DNA of 64,000 nucleotides from Streblospio benedicti (lineage: Eukaryota; Annelida; Polychaeta; Spionida; Spionidae). The DNA is taken from assembly GCA_019095985.1 (NCBI GenBank), contig CM032669.1, positions 59,436,560 through 59,500,559 of the forward strand, given 5' to 3'. A model generated the notes under the pieces. It made no database searches. It was not told where the DNA came from and saw only the letters and a program-made list of their open reading frames with translations. Shown here in pieces: positions 1 to 9,205 of this stretch (position 1 is the stretch's first letter; each line of letters starts with the position of its first letter). The translations under genes were made by a program, and so were the position numbers.

Positions 1-60
1 GCATCTTCGCTATTTTGTAACTGTACTAGTAGCATTGTGATAGTTGTATCATATCAGTAA

Positions 61-903
61 CAGAGTTGCCAAGTATTCCGAAACTTCGGAATCATTCCGA
101 AATTTGCCTGTCATTCCGAAGCTTCCGACGGAATTATCTTTTTGCCGAAATTCAGTGGAAATAACCCAAATATTTTAAAATATTGTATTTTTTTCTTAAA
201 ATACCAATGTTTTTGGTGCAGCCATTACTAAATGTACTCGATTGAACGACGCATTGTGTAAACACACTTTTACTGGCGCACAAAAATGCACTCGATTTAC
301 TTTAGTAAATGACGTGTCGTAACAGCTTTAGTCTGGATCACAAAGCCCAGGTTATGGGTGCTGTCATTTATTATGGATGTATGGATGACGTGGGGGGAGA
401 GTGCAAAAGGGGGGATGCCCCACTCTTGCGGCAGGGGGTTTGGGGGATATCACCCATTTTTTTTAAAGTGTGATGCATTTTTCTGCAATCCTGTGTATAA
501 TTTACAGCAAAATTGGGCACTTGAAAGCCTTAAAATAGATCTTTTTTTTCTAATGTCCAACAAGATTCATTTCATCACTTTCAAAACTGTGTACTACTCG
601 CGTACATGTGTCATTGATTTTTCCTTATTACTTTGAACGTTTTTACACGAATAGTAGGACGACTATCGTCTAAACCTTTGTATTTATTTTTAATCAAATA
701 TGTTGAAACCAAGTTAATTACACTTTTATGTGCATTTTTACTGCCCATTGACCCTTCTAAACTCAGAACAGTGTTATTAAACAGTCTTATTTAAACATAA
801 GTTAAAAATACATATTAAACGTAAGATTCAGATATTTTGACCCAAATTCAGAAACTTTGGCCTCGGGATTCAGAAATTTGAAAAGTTGAGGTTGGCAACT
901 CTG
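61..903. mobile_element. Non-autonomous DNA transposon with 12-bp terminal inverted repeats
   Basis: The first 12 bases, CAGAGTTGCCAA, are matched exactly as a reverse complement at the other end (TTGGCAACTCTG, ending at 903). The element is flanked on both sides by the same six bases, CAGTAA (55-60 and 904-909), a good target-site duplication. The inside is AT-rich, has subterminal copies of an ATTCCGAAA/ATTCAGAAA motif, and carries no transposase-like frame, so it is a MITE-sized non-autonomous copy. The superfamily is uncertain: the CAG start recalls hAT, but hAT makes 8-bp duplications. It lies in a dynein intron and ends only about 25 bases before the acceptor AG at 927-928. Confidence 0.8.
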
Positions 904-928
904 CAGTAATATTTTATACTTTCAATAG

Positions 929-1640
929 CTGCTACTGAACATGAACTTCTCATCTCGTACCACCTCACTGGATGTGCAACGTAACATGGAAGCAAATGTT
1001 GAAAAAAGAACAAAGGACACCTATGGACCACCACCTGGGAAAAGACTCATTGTGTTCATAGATGATATGAACATGCCTCAAGTAGATACTTATGGAACAC
1101 AACAGCCAATTGCATTGTTCAAGCTGCTACTAGAAAGGGGAGGTATGTGAATATTGTCAACCAATTTGCTCACCATTCTGTGAAAAGGAAAGCATTTCGT
1201 TAAAGAGGATACAATTATAATATATGTAAGACCATTGCCCAATGTTTAAGCTTTTCAATTATAGGCTGCTATGATAGAGGAAAGGATCTCAACTGGAAAG
1301 GAATGAAGGACCTCGGCTGGATGGCTGAAGGACACACAGCTAACTTTTCACCAGAGATCAAAGCTGTTGTAAATGACGTCACTAAGATGACTATGGAGCT
1401 ATACAAGTATGATAATTAATTACTTTTATTATTTATATGTATTTTATTAAAAATAGTATGATATAATGAAAGATTGTTATGTAGAAATCAAACTATAAAT
1501 TATAGAGATACATTATAATTTTACAGAGTTACAGTTCGTGATCTACCACCAACTCCATCCAAATTCCACTACATTTTCAATCTGCGAGATTTGAGTCGCA
1601 TCCACAATGGTCTCTGCCTTACAACTCCAGATCACTTTTA
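929..1640 (+). CDS. Axonemal dynein heavy chain fragment (DNAH10-like), three exons, internally deleted
   Basis: Axonemal dynein heavy chains are the ATP-driven motors of cilia and flagella. Exon 1 (929-1142) begins after an AG acceptor and encodes the conserved AAA-module stretch with NFSSRTT, DVQRN, TYGPPPGKR and the Walker B motif VFIDDMNMP. Exon 2 (1265-1406, GT/AG borders, matching phase) continues with YDRGKDLNWKGMKDLG. Exon 3 starts at 1527 with DLPPTPSKFHYIFNLRDLSR; its 3' end is unclear. Between KDLG and WMAEGHT, inside exon 2, the family's usual stretch of about 40-45 residues (AAMGxxGGGRN onwards, with sensor I) is absent and no intron lies there. No further dynein exon follows on this strand. 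The fragment is therefore either a pseudogene/relic or a misassembled piece. The subfamily is from memory of DNAH10. Confidence 0.85.
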
Positions 1641-1900
1641 TATGTTTTTTATCTATTCTAAAGTTTGGCATTTTTGTTGTCATTCCTGTAAGTCTAAGCT
1701 ATGTTGAGTGTGATTTCGTAATGAGTGTTGTGAAATGTTGTGAAAAGAAAGTATTTGATTTTAAATTTATGTGAATATTGATGTGTAATATAGATTTTTA
1801 GTATAGGAAAAAAATAGTTGATGTATGAAAATTATGTAGAGAATGTGTGGGTTGTATAGTTATGCATATAAATGAACGTGTACACACAAACATTAATGTT

Positions 1901-2587
1901 AGGGAGCGTTCACAATTGATGTCAACCCTGAGGGGGGTGGGGCTGGGGGAGAGGGGTCAGCGAAAGTTGACGAAAGTTGACGGGGGGAGGGGGGGGTCAT
2001 CAAAAGTTGACGAAAATTGATGGGGGATGGGGGGGGGAGGGTCACCCGAAAAGTTGACTGGGTGACGTGGGAAGACGGGGTTGGCAAGTTGACACCAACT
2101 TTGTACATTGACCTAACTTAAATTTGAATCTTAACTTCTGTAGTAGTTACCAATTTAGGACTGAATTTATACTTGACCAGTATATATATATATATAAATT
2201 TTCATTTAAAAAAAGTAGCAAAATATTCTTAAAGTAATGAAGAAGTCAACTGTTTCTTTTCTGATTTGCTGACCTGTTTCAAACACCATGTGCTTTTTAA
2301 TGATTGGGTGTAATAATACGTATCATAATGGATAAATATGAAAAATATCCAAACATTATATCAGCAATTAAAAAGTATATCCACAAAATTACAAAAGTGA
2401 CATCGAGAAGAAGGCTGTTGAGTTGTGGAAGAAGGTAAAATGTGGTGAGAAAGAAAAAAGGGGGGGTCATTAAGTTGACGAAAGTTGACACCGGGGTGGG
2501 AGGGGGGTGTCTTATGAAGTTGACGAAAGTTGACGAGGGGGTCAGAAAGTGCCAAAATGTGGTTGACGTCAATCGTGAACTCTCCCT
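1901..2587. mobile_element. Non-autonomous DNA transposon with ~27-bp imperfect terminal inverted repeats
   Basis: The left end (AGGGAGCGTTCACAATTGAT, 1901 on) matches the reverse complement of the right end (GACGTCAATCGTGAACTCTCCCT, to 2587) with few mismatches over about 27 bases. Just inside both ends are G-rich runs mixed with repeats of GTTGACGAAAGTTGACG (1960-2070 and 2470-2540), arranged as sub-terminal tandem repeats. No transposase frame exists. The flanks are GTT on the left and TAA on the right, so a TTAA-type target is possible but not clean. Confidence 0.75.
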
Positions 2588-3095
2588 TAACAGCGAATTA
2601 CATAAACAGTATATGGGTTTTATGAAGTATATACTTCATGTACATGATCATAGATTACTATGTATATATTGTTCTGTTAATAATCATGGCTATCATGTTT
2701 TTTTAGTGAATTCCCTAATTAGTTGTTAGTTGTGCATCAATAATTGCATCACATCACATAATTGACCACGAGCTAGGTGGCTAAGACTTGGTGTGAACTT
2801 GAGTTTCAAGATTAAAAAGATCTATTAGGTTTCTATGGCTTTTTGCCAAGTGAATATATAGACAAGAGGTCAAGTATATGTACAGTATTTTGAGGAAAAT
2901 GTATATCTATAACTGTTGTTTAACATGAGAGCACCACTTTATGTATGTTATTGTTAAATTGAATGAAGTTTTCAGTTTAATTGTTTAAATTGCAATGGAA
3001 ATAAATTTGAAATATGTATGTTGTGTCTTTATTTCAATATGAATACATAAAACAATATCATATGAATTTAATCTCAAGCAGAATGCCTTCCTTAG
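2588..3095. other. AT-rich stretch with no gene seen
   Basis: No frame with recognisable protein similarity, no inverted or tandem repeat and no RNA gene was seen in this half kilobase. It is low-complexity AT-rich DNA between two repeat blocks. Confidence 0.5.
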
Positions 3096-3099
3096 AGTT

Positions 3100-3310
3100 T
3101 AAAACACTTCACATTTAAATGGGCCCCAGTACAGGAGGGCATCCCCTACCACGTGAAGCTTTGTTACTTGTGATTCGACCCGTCGGTTCCGTAATAGCAG
3201 TGAGTAATGAGCCAGCTCATTATTCCCCATACAGGTGTAGCAATGAGTGAGATGGATTGTGACGAGACTAGGCTTATGGCCTTGGTAGGTCACCCCTAGT
3301 CTTTCAAAAG
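3100..3310. repeat. Diverged copy of the repeat family seen at 4.0-5.0 kb
   Basis: The stretch around TAATAGCAGTGAGTAATGAG, GATTGTGACGAGACTAGGCT and GGCCTTG..AGGTCACCCC recurs at about 4510-4660 with the same order and spacing. It is a dispersed repeat, not a gene: the short frames in it are not conserved between copies. Confidence 0.7.
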
Positions 3311-4010
3311 ACCTTATATCTAATAGTTTTTATTTCTATTATTACATAAACCACTCGTGTCAACGAGCAAGTACAATTGTGACTGCCTTTAGCTCTTATA
3401 GATATAAGGTCTTTTACAGAACCCTAGGAATTCCACTGATATTAAATATGCAGCCTCAAACATCCTGCCCTGTTATAGCCTTTAAAACCAGAGTAATCAC
3501 TAGCAACAGCTGCAGAAGCAGCAGAACATGTATGCATGGGTGATCAGATAAGGGTCAGCCAAGATATTAAGTATGTAATCCTGATGTGTTTCTCAGTTAC
3601 TTGTACATGTATGACTTCGTTTCTTTTTACCAAAATGAATACACCTCCAAATAATAGTCCCCCAAAAGTTAACTACAGTACACCAATAAAAACAAATAAG
3701 GATGTCAGACTTCAACCTCCTACCTACTATAAGCTTAAGTGCTTGTTGTGTGAAAAAGAAAACTTAAAATCATTTGATAAAGTAAAACTATTTGAAAATG
3801 TTCATATCCAATATTTTGCAAACTATGTCTAATGAACCAGAACCACATTACAAATAAACAGTACCACGTGCTTAAACGGGAAAATACCCAACTACAGCTG
3901 GACTGCTGTTTCTAAAATAGAAGCCATGTGATTTTAGTAAATGACGTCACTTTAGCAAAACTCTTTGCAAAATTGACGTCATACAGAGGCTTTTAGAATA
4001 CGCCTTCATG

Positions 4011-5050
4011 TCAGATCATTTAAAGGCCTTGAGATAGGCTAGGTCACCCCCGACTCAGGCGAACTTTATTTGGTCCAAATCAACCCAGCGGTTAGGCATC
4101 GACCATTTGATCTCAGGGGGGTGGCCAGCTATTTTCACCATAGCTTCAATTATTTTTTTCACGAAATTTGACATCTAATTATTTTTTTCTTAGATTACTG
4201 AACCTCAATTATTTTTTTAATATGTAACATGCACGTTATATAAAACATCTTGAAAATTATTTTTTTTTCTAGCCAAATGAAACCTTATTACTTTTTTTTC
4301 ACCAATTTTCAGCCTTGCATTATTTTTTTCAATATTTTTCATTTTTGCTGTCCCCCCCCCCCCCCTGAGAGCAAATGGTCGATGCCTTATGAAATAACAG
4401 GCAAAAAAGCCAACAGTGAACTGAATAATAACTGAATAAGGAGCTAAAAGTAATGATGTGATCGTCATGAAACTTGGTGAGTCACCCCAGGGGGTTATCT
4501 CCGACCCCAAGAAGCTTTGTTGCGTGTGATTCGAGCCATGGGTTACGTAATAGCAGTGAGTAATGAGCGAGCACTTTATTTGCCATACAGGTGCGGGAAA
4601 TTGATGGATTGTGACGAGACTAGGCTCATGGCCTTGGGGCCTTGGGAGGTCACCCCCGACTCAGGGGAACTTTATTTGGTCCAAATCGACCCATTGGTTA
4701 CGAAATAACAGGCAATAAGGCGAATAGTGAACTGAATAATGAACTGAATAAGGAGCCAACATTCCACCTAGTTCCTTATTCGGAGGTGTGTAAATTTTCA
4801 AACGAGACTTTCCACCCTGGGGACGTGGTGAATGGTATGATCTATTTGCAACTTGGTGTATACCACCGGGGGCCAACATTGACCCAGGAGAACTTTGTCC
4901 CATTCAATTTGACACATCCGTTATGAAATGGCAAGCAGAAAACGAATAGTGAACTGAATAATGAACTGAATAAGGAGCCAACATTCCACCCAGTTCCTTA
5001 TTCGAATAATGAACTGTGAACTGTGAACCGGGAGCCAACATTCCACTGCT
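4011..5050. repeat. Cluster of related repeat units rich in GAACTGAATAA
   Basis: Units containing GACTCAGG.GAACTTTATTTGG, GGTCCAAATC.ACCCA, GAAATAACAGGC and multiple GAACTGAATAA(T/GG) words recur at 4060-4095 with 4387-4440, at 4660-4760, at 4910-5000 and, shorter, at 5005-5030. The unit at 4011-4094 is interrupted by the element at 4095-4386 and resumes at 4387. There is no coding potential that survives comparison between units. Confidence 0.75.
4095..4386. mobile_element. PIF/Harbinger-like MITE, 292 bp, nested in another repeat
   Basis: The ends are perfect 15-base inverted repeats (GGCATCGACCATTTG at 4095 and CAAATGGTCGATGCC ending at 4386), followed inward by complementary G-run and C-run segments. 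TTA flanks both sides (4092-4094, 4387-4389). A related repeat unit at about 4688-4705 reads straight through (GGTTACGAAATAACAGGC) with only one TTA, which is an empty site and confirms both the borders and a 3-bp TTA duplication. A TWA target and GG-starting ends fit PIF/Harbinger. The interior is T-rich and non-coding. Confidence 0.85.
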
Positions 5051-5052
5051 AA

Positions 5053-5393
5053 GGGACGGTGCAATATTTAACAGGCGGGGGGACCGGTGCGTAGAGAAAA
5101 ACTTGTCTGAAAAAAGGTCTTGTCCCCTGCTGATGTGATGAAGAAAAACCTGATGTCCCATGACCTCTATTCATAAAAAAAGTCTGCGTCCCCTCCTATG
5201 AATATTCGCGTGATTAATTTGTACCGATTCGCTCACGTTGAGGCGGGATTTCAGCAAATGAAAAAAAAGTACATGTCCCATGCCAAATGAGAATGAAAAT
5301 TCATCCGGTCCCACTACTTTGCACCTTGAAAAAAGTACCTGTCCCCCTACCCAATGCACCGGTCCCCCTTCCTGCTAAATATTGCACCGTCCC
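5053..5393. mobile_element. Short inverted-repeat DNA element, ~38-bp ends
   Basis: The left end GGGACGGTGCAATATTTA and the inner GGGGGGACCGGTGC are mirrored at the right by GCACCGGTCCCCC and TAAATATTGCACCGTCCC (to 5393). The interior repeats variants of AAAAAAGT.CATGTCCC and has no protein frame. A target duplication is not clear (AA on each side). Superfamily not assigned. Confidence 0.78.
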
Positions 5394-5865
5394 AAATCAC
5401 CAGACTTTTATGTGCAAATAAGCAGTTGTTTAAAGAAGAAAATGTAAATAAAACTATGATAATATTTAAAAGTCGGGGTCTTAATTAAGGGGATCTTAAA
5501 CACAAGTCTAGGAAAAAAGAGGGCTTTTGAAATCTATCACAGGGAAAATAAAGTATCTTTAGAGGGGAGGAAACCCATACAGCCATATGATCGGACAGCC
5601 AGTCATCCAGAATCTTGAGGGAACCAAACAAGCGGTGAACATTTCAGACGCCAATCGCTTCTGTTTGACGTCGAATCAGTGTTACACGTCGGTGTGTCAC
5701 AGTGTGTGTCAGGTACATTATTCAAACCTAACCCACTTAATGTGTACGTGTACATTTTTTCCGTGCAGGACAAAAATTGACTCGATTGCCTTGTGCTTGT
5801 CACACACCATCAAACATTATTCTTTATTACTGATTGATTGATTGATTTTTGTATATTTATCATAG
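5394..5865. other. Non-coding interval with an ATTG microsatellite
   Basis: No supported gene. The only notable structure is a short (GATT)n run near 5830-5846, directly before the SINE. Confidence 0.45.
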
Positions 5866-6122
5866 TGACATAGTGGTCCTCAGTGGTCCAGCGGTTAGAG
5901 TGTACAACCTCAAAACGTGATTTGCCTGCGTCGTGAGTTTGCGGCCGTTTGCCACTGAATTGCTGATCTCCACACAGCGTGTCGCCACAGTACAGTATCG
6001 CTACTAGACTGTGGCGACACCAAGCAGGGCGCTGCTCAGTAGCTGCCCCAAACATAACTACTATGTCATGTTTACAACAAATTCTGTAAAAGCCAATAAA
6101 ATAAACTTTAACTTTAAATAGT
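5866..6122 (+). mobile_element. tRNA-derived SINE
   Basis: The head has a pol III box A-like word (TGGTCCAGCGGTTAGAGTG, about 5884-5902) and, some 45 bases on, a degenerate box B (GTGAGTTTGCGGCC near 5935-5948), as in a tRNA-derived SINE. A unique body follows, then an A/T-rich tail (AATAAAATAAACTTTAACTTTAAAT). Transcription would be by RNA polymerase III from the internal promoter and mobilisation by a partner LINE. No cloverleaf with a proper anticodon arm can be drawn with confidence, so this is not a tRNA gene. Confidence 0.65.
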
Positions 6123-6135
6123 ATATACAAATCAT

Positions 6136-6895
6136 AAAACTTGTATATATATACATTTATTAGTTCATCTTAACACAACACAAACAATTTTACAGTTGAC
6201 AGTTTCGGCAACTACTGTTGCCATTTTCAAAACCTCTCTGCGCATGTCAAGGTCACTCAGCACGACTTCCGATGTCGAAAATCGGGTCGTACACGTGAAA
6301 GAGTTGAAAGGCCCCCTCGTCTCGGTTCATGACCTGCTTCTGTCCTCGTATCTTTATCGCCTCCCTGATGGTTCTTGTTCTCCAATCCTCCTCCCTATCC
6401 AGTACACTCACTTCCTCCCAGTCTATCTCATGATTGTTCTGTTTAACATGGTCTGCGATCGCACTCTTGCTGATTTGGGTTAGGGATTCTTTCCTCGCTG
6501 CTCTGGTGAAAGATCCCCCACTGTTCTGCTCCACATCCTTCATGTGTTCTTTTACACGGGTGCCCAGTTTTCTGCCAGTTTCCCCAACATACACACTCTT
6601 GCAAGACTTACAAGGAATTTTGTACACCACTTTACATTTCTCTAGCTTATCCTGTTTGTCCTTAGGATGAACGAGAATGTTCCTGATGGTCTGTAGGGGC
6701 CTCACCGCTGTAGACACTTGGTGCTTATTGAGGATACGTGAAATACCCTCTGTTACCCCTTTTACGTAAGGTAAGATGACTAATCCTTTGGAGCCTGCTG
6801 AGTCCTTATTCTTTTTCTTTCTCTTGTTCTTTCATCCTTCCTTCTTTTCTATCTCTGCTTTCACTTAAGATGAACTAATAAATGTATATATATGT
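6136..6895 (-). mobile_element. Penelope-like element fragment (endonuclease end)
   Basis: A truncated Penelope-like element on the minus strand. It has a GIY-YIG nuclease coding segment, and its borders show a short inverted repeat: AGATGAACTAATAAATGTAT at about 6868-6890 and its complement at about 6145-6175. The reverse transcriptase is missing, so it is a dead partial copy. Confidence 0.75.
6253..6810 (-). CDS. GIY-YIG endonuclease domain of a Penelope-like element
   Basis: In Penelope-like retroelements this C-terminal nuclease nicks target DNA for primed reverse transcription. The frame reads PYVKGVTEGISRIL, then IRNILVHPKDK, then a cysteine pair in YKIPCKSCKSVYVGETGRKL, the GIY-YIG core, then RVKEHMKD and AIADHVKQNNHEI, and finally REAIKIRG with the conserved acidic residue region. 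The order matches the linker and nuclease of other Penelope elements and of the copy at 61.1-61.6 kb in this window. The upstream reverse transcriptase is absent. Confidence 0.8.
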   Translation of the reverse strand, partial: NKDSAGSKGLVILPYVKGVTEGISRILNKHQVSTAVRPLQTIRNILVHPKDKQDKLEKCKVVYKIPCKSCKSVYVGETGRKLGTRVKEHMKDVEQNSGGSFTRAARKESLTQISKSAIADHVKQNNHEIDWEEVSVLDREEDWRTRTIREAIKIRGQKQVMNRDEGAFQLFHVYDPIFDIGSRAE

Positions 6896-6899
6896 ATTC

Positions 6900-7260
6900 C
6901 AACACGATGAACTCGTTCAAGGACATAAAACTTGTAATTATGCATACAGTATACACAGTCCTTCATCAGGGCTTATTAGTCACTTAAAAAGAAAACAAAA
7001 AGGTACGTAATAGATACCTCTTATCTAAGTGTAATGAAATCTTTTAACGTTTTTACATAGTGGTTAAGATATAGGTTATCATTTCATTAATCATGAAAAT
7101 AATTTTGTCTCGCTGAAAGAGGACGTTATGATATCTGTTTGGATGTTGTGCTAGACCTGTCATAGTATTGTAGCCTGGTGGCTACTGTGCAATAAATTAC
7201 GCCTCTCCGCCAGTCTAAGATCGCCTTAAACGTCGAACGTGGTGAAATACTGATGTGGCT
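6900..7260. other. Non-coding interval
   Basis: No supported gene. A segment near 6960-6990 (CCTTCATCAGGGCTTATTAG) resembles the ends of Penelope-type elements, but the match is too short to call. Confidence 0.4.
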
Positions 7261-7264
7261 ATGT

Positions 7265-8275
7265 GACGCACATGAGTACTGCGGGCGGAAAAAAAGGTTG
7301 AGAAGCTTCTTCTTTCGGCCGCGAGAGGGAGTTTGACCGTATTTTGGGTGGGTGGCGCCCGCTGATTGGCTGAACGGGTGGCGCGGGAATTTGGTCGTGA
7401 CACGGAAAACTGAGAGACAAAACGTGTGATTTAAAAAAGCTAAATATGTTTGTTTTTTTTAAATTATGATTTAGAGTTCGTGGCTAAAGGTAATATATTT
7501 TCTAGAGTGTATGTCGGGGCCGACTGGGCCCACGTAGGGGGGCCTAGTTCCCCCAAAGTCGGTGAATATAATGTTGTATGGTTCTAGGGGTTTTGTGTTA
7601 TTTTGTAAAAAACGGTTGCCATGTCTGTTGGAAATTCTATTTTTGTGGGGTTGCTATTAAATTTGACTAAATTGCTTGAGTACATCGTGAATGCTTTGTT
7701 TACTGTTGTTGATAGAAACGCGTTCTCCGATACTAAAAGTGGAGAAAAAAAGGTTGAGAAGTTTCTTCTTTCGGCCGCGAGAGGGAGTTTGACCGTATTT
7801 TGGGTGGGTGGCGCCCGCTGATTGGCTGAACGGGCGGCGCGGGAGTTTGGTCGTGACATGGAAAACTGAGAGACAAGACGTGTGATTTCAAAAAGCTAAG
7901 ATGTGTTTTTTTTTTATTTTAGAGTTCGTGCGCTAAAGGTAATATATATAGAGTGTAGGTCGGGGCCCACTGGTCCCACGTAGGGGGGCCTAGTTCCCCC
8001 AACGTCGGTGAATATAATGTTGTATGGTTCCCGCGCCATGGTCAAGTGCGTGCTCCCAACGTGACTTTACGAGGGCCTGATTTTATTTAGTAAAATGGGT
8101 GTGAAGTGCTCTAGGGGTTTTGTGTTATTTTGTAAAAAAACGGTTGCCATGTTGGAACTTCTATTTTTTGTGGGATTGCTATTAAATTTGACTTAATTGC
8201 TTGAGTATATCGTGAATGCTTTGTTTACTGTTGTTGATAGAAACGCGTTCTCCGATACTAAAAGTGGAGATTGCT
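7265..8275. repeat. Tandem duplication, two units of ~450-500 bp
   Basis: The block with GAAAAAAAGGTTGAGAAG, TTTCGGCCGCGAGAGGGAG and GGTGGCGCCCGCTGATTGGC occurs at about 7280-7430 and again at 7740-7890. The following block (GTCGGGGC..ACTGG.CCCACGTAG through GCGTTCTCCGATACTAAAAG) occurs at about 7510-7742 and 7950-8270. The second copy of the latter carries an extra segment of about 80 bases (about 8030-8110). Differences are few, so the duplication is recent. Confidence 0.8.
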
Positions 8276-8800
8276 CTTCAATCAAATATTTGATATGTGC
8301 TGTTTGCACAATGATCAGATCCCTTACTGTACTGTCCTTGGTTGGTAGAGTCGACTATACTTTCAAGGTGGTCTCGCAATACTTTGCCGACTTGGCTATC
8401 ACATTGTGTACGTACATACTTTGCAATTCTCTTTTTATGCCTTGTCTGTTGTCTATAAACTTTAGCGTAGGTGGCAGGCGAATAGAGGTAACAGAATCTT
8501 TGATTGCATTATACTCCTCCTGCAAAGCCCTCTAGTGGGCGGACAGAGGTCCCCTAGGTAGTGGCTTAGGTTAGAGGGGTTGACTGTCGTGTGTGAGGGA
8601 TCATCATGGTTTGGAGCTGGGCTATGGCTCCTGTTATCTAATCTTTTATAGATGTCTTCTATACTCAGAGTATGTGCATGCAGCCCCTGGAGCTGGTCCA
8701 GCACTGACGCGTTGAAAGAGTCTTGTCCAATTGGCGTTCCAACCGACATAGTAAAAAGCGAATAATCACAAAAACAATTGTCACTGGACCACGAACTCAA
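8276..8800 (-). other. Unidentified coding remnant on the minus strand, probably mobile-element derived
   Basis: Minus-strand reading gives plausible protein: MSVGTPIGQDSFNASVLDQL, then EEYNAIKDSVTSIRLPP, NRQGIKRELQSMYVHNVIAK and DSTVRDLIIVQTAHIKYL, and it appears to run on into the duplicated block below 8275 (LLVSENAFLSTTVNKAF). The composition and the repeat context suggest the first protein of a retroelement, but no diagnostic motif is present. It is broken. Alternative: the exon of an unknown host gene. Confidence 0.35.
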
Positions 8801-8868
8801 TCCTTTAACTAGTAATACTTTCTTTTAATTGATAACAATTTCTGTCAGTAATTATGCCACAGATGTGC

Positions 8869-9205
8869 ATCAAACGTGACAAGTTGCGCGGTCGTACTTT
8901 TGGGGGTGTAGCAAACATACAACAGTTCATCACAATCTAGCACTTTCATTTCACTCAGACTTTGGCAAACATAATATGCAGAGATCTTGTAATGCACATC
9001 TGTTGTGAATTGTTTTCCTGGTGTGGGGCATTTTATTTCAATTCCCAGTTTTGCTGCTTGATCTGATGACTTGCAGCATCCATCTGGGCTGACTACAATA
9101 AATATTTCACCTTGTGATGTATTACATGACATCCTTGTTCATAAAATGACAAAGCAGGTTGTAAACTTGGTAAGATCTTTCCAACCAAAGTTGCAACAGC
9201 ATTAA
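8869..9205 (-). pseudogene. YqaJ-like nuclease, C-terminal part (copy 1)
   Basis: The minus-strand protein contains INAVATLVGKILPSLQPAL, then a YqaJ/lambda-exonuclease-type core: GEIFIVVSPDG..., GIEIKCPTPGK (the EIKCP metal-binding motif), YKISAYYVCQ and DELLYVCYTPK. YqaJ nucleases are alkaline-exonuclease-like enzymes often found in repeat-associated genes of invertebrates. The upstream half of the same protein lies at 13913-14312. A LINE separates the two, and this copy ends at 8868, where similarity to copy 2 (12593-12708) stops. Confidence 0.65.

Noticed and set aside
358-636. 92-codon open frame
   Set aside because: It lies wholly inside the inverted-repeat element at 61-903, has no family-like sequence, and is expected by chance.
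1899-2572. Several Pro/Ser/Thr-rich minus-strand frames
   Set aside because: They are produced by the GTTGACG tandem arrays and G-runs of the inverted-repeat element.
4217-5359. Many short frames on both strands
   Set aside because: They fall in repeat units and inverted-repeat elements and are not kept between repeat copies.
5884-5960. Possible tRNA gene
   Set aside because: Box A and a weak box B exist, but no cloverleaf with an anticodon arm could be drawn, and the sequence continues into a SINE body and tail.
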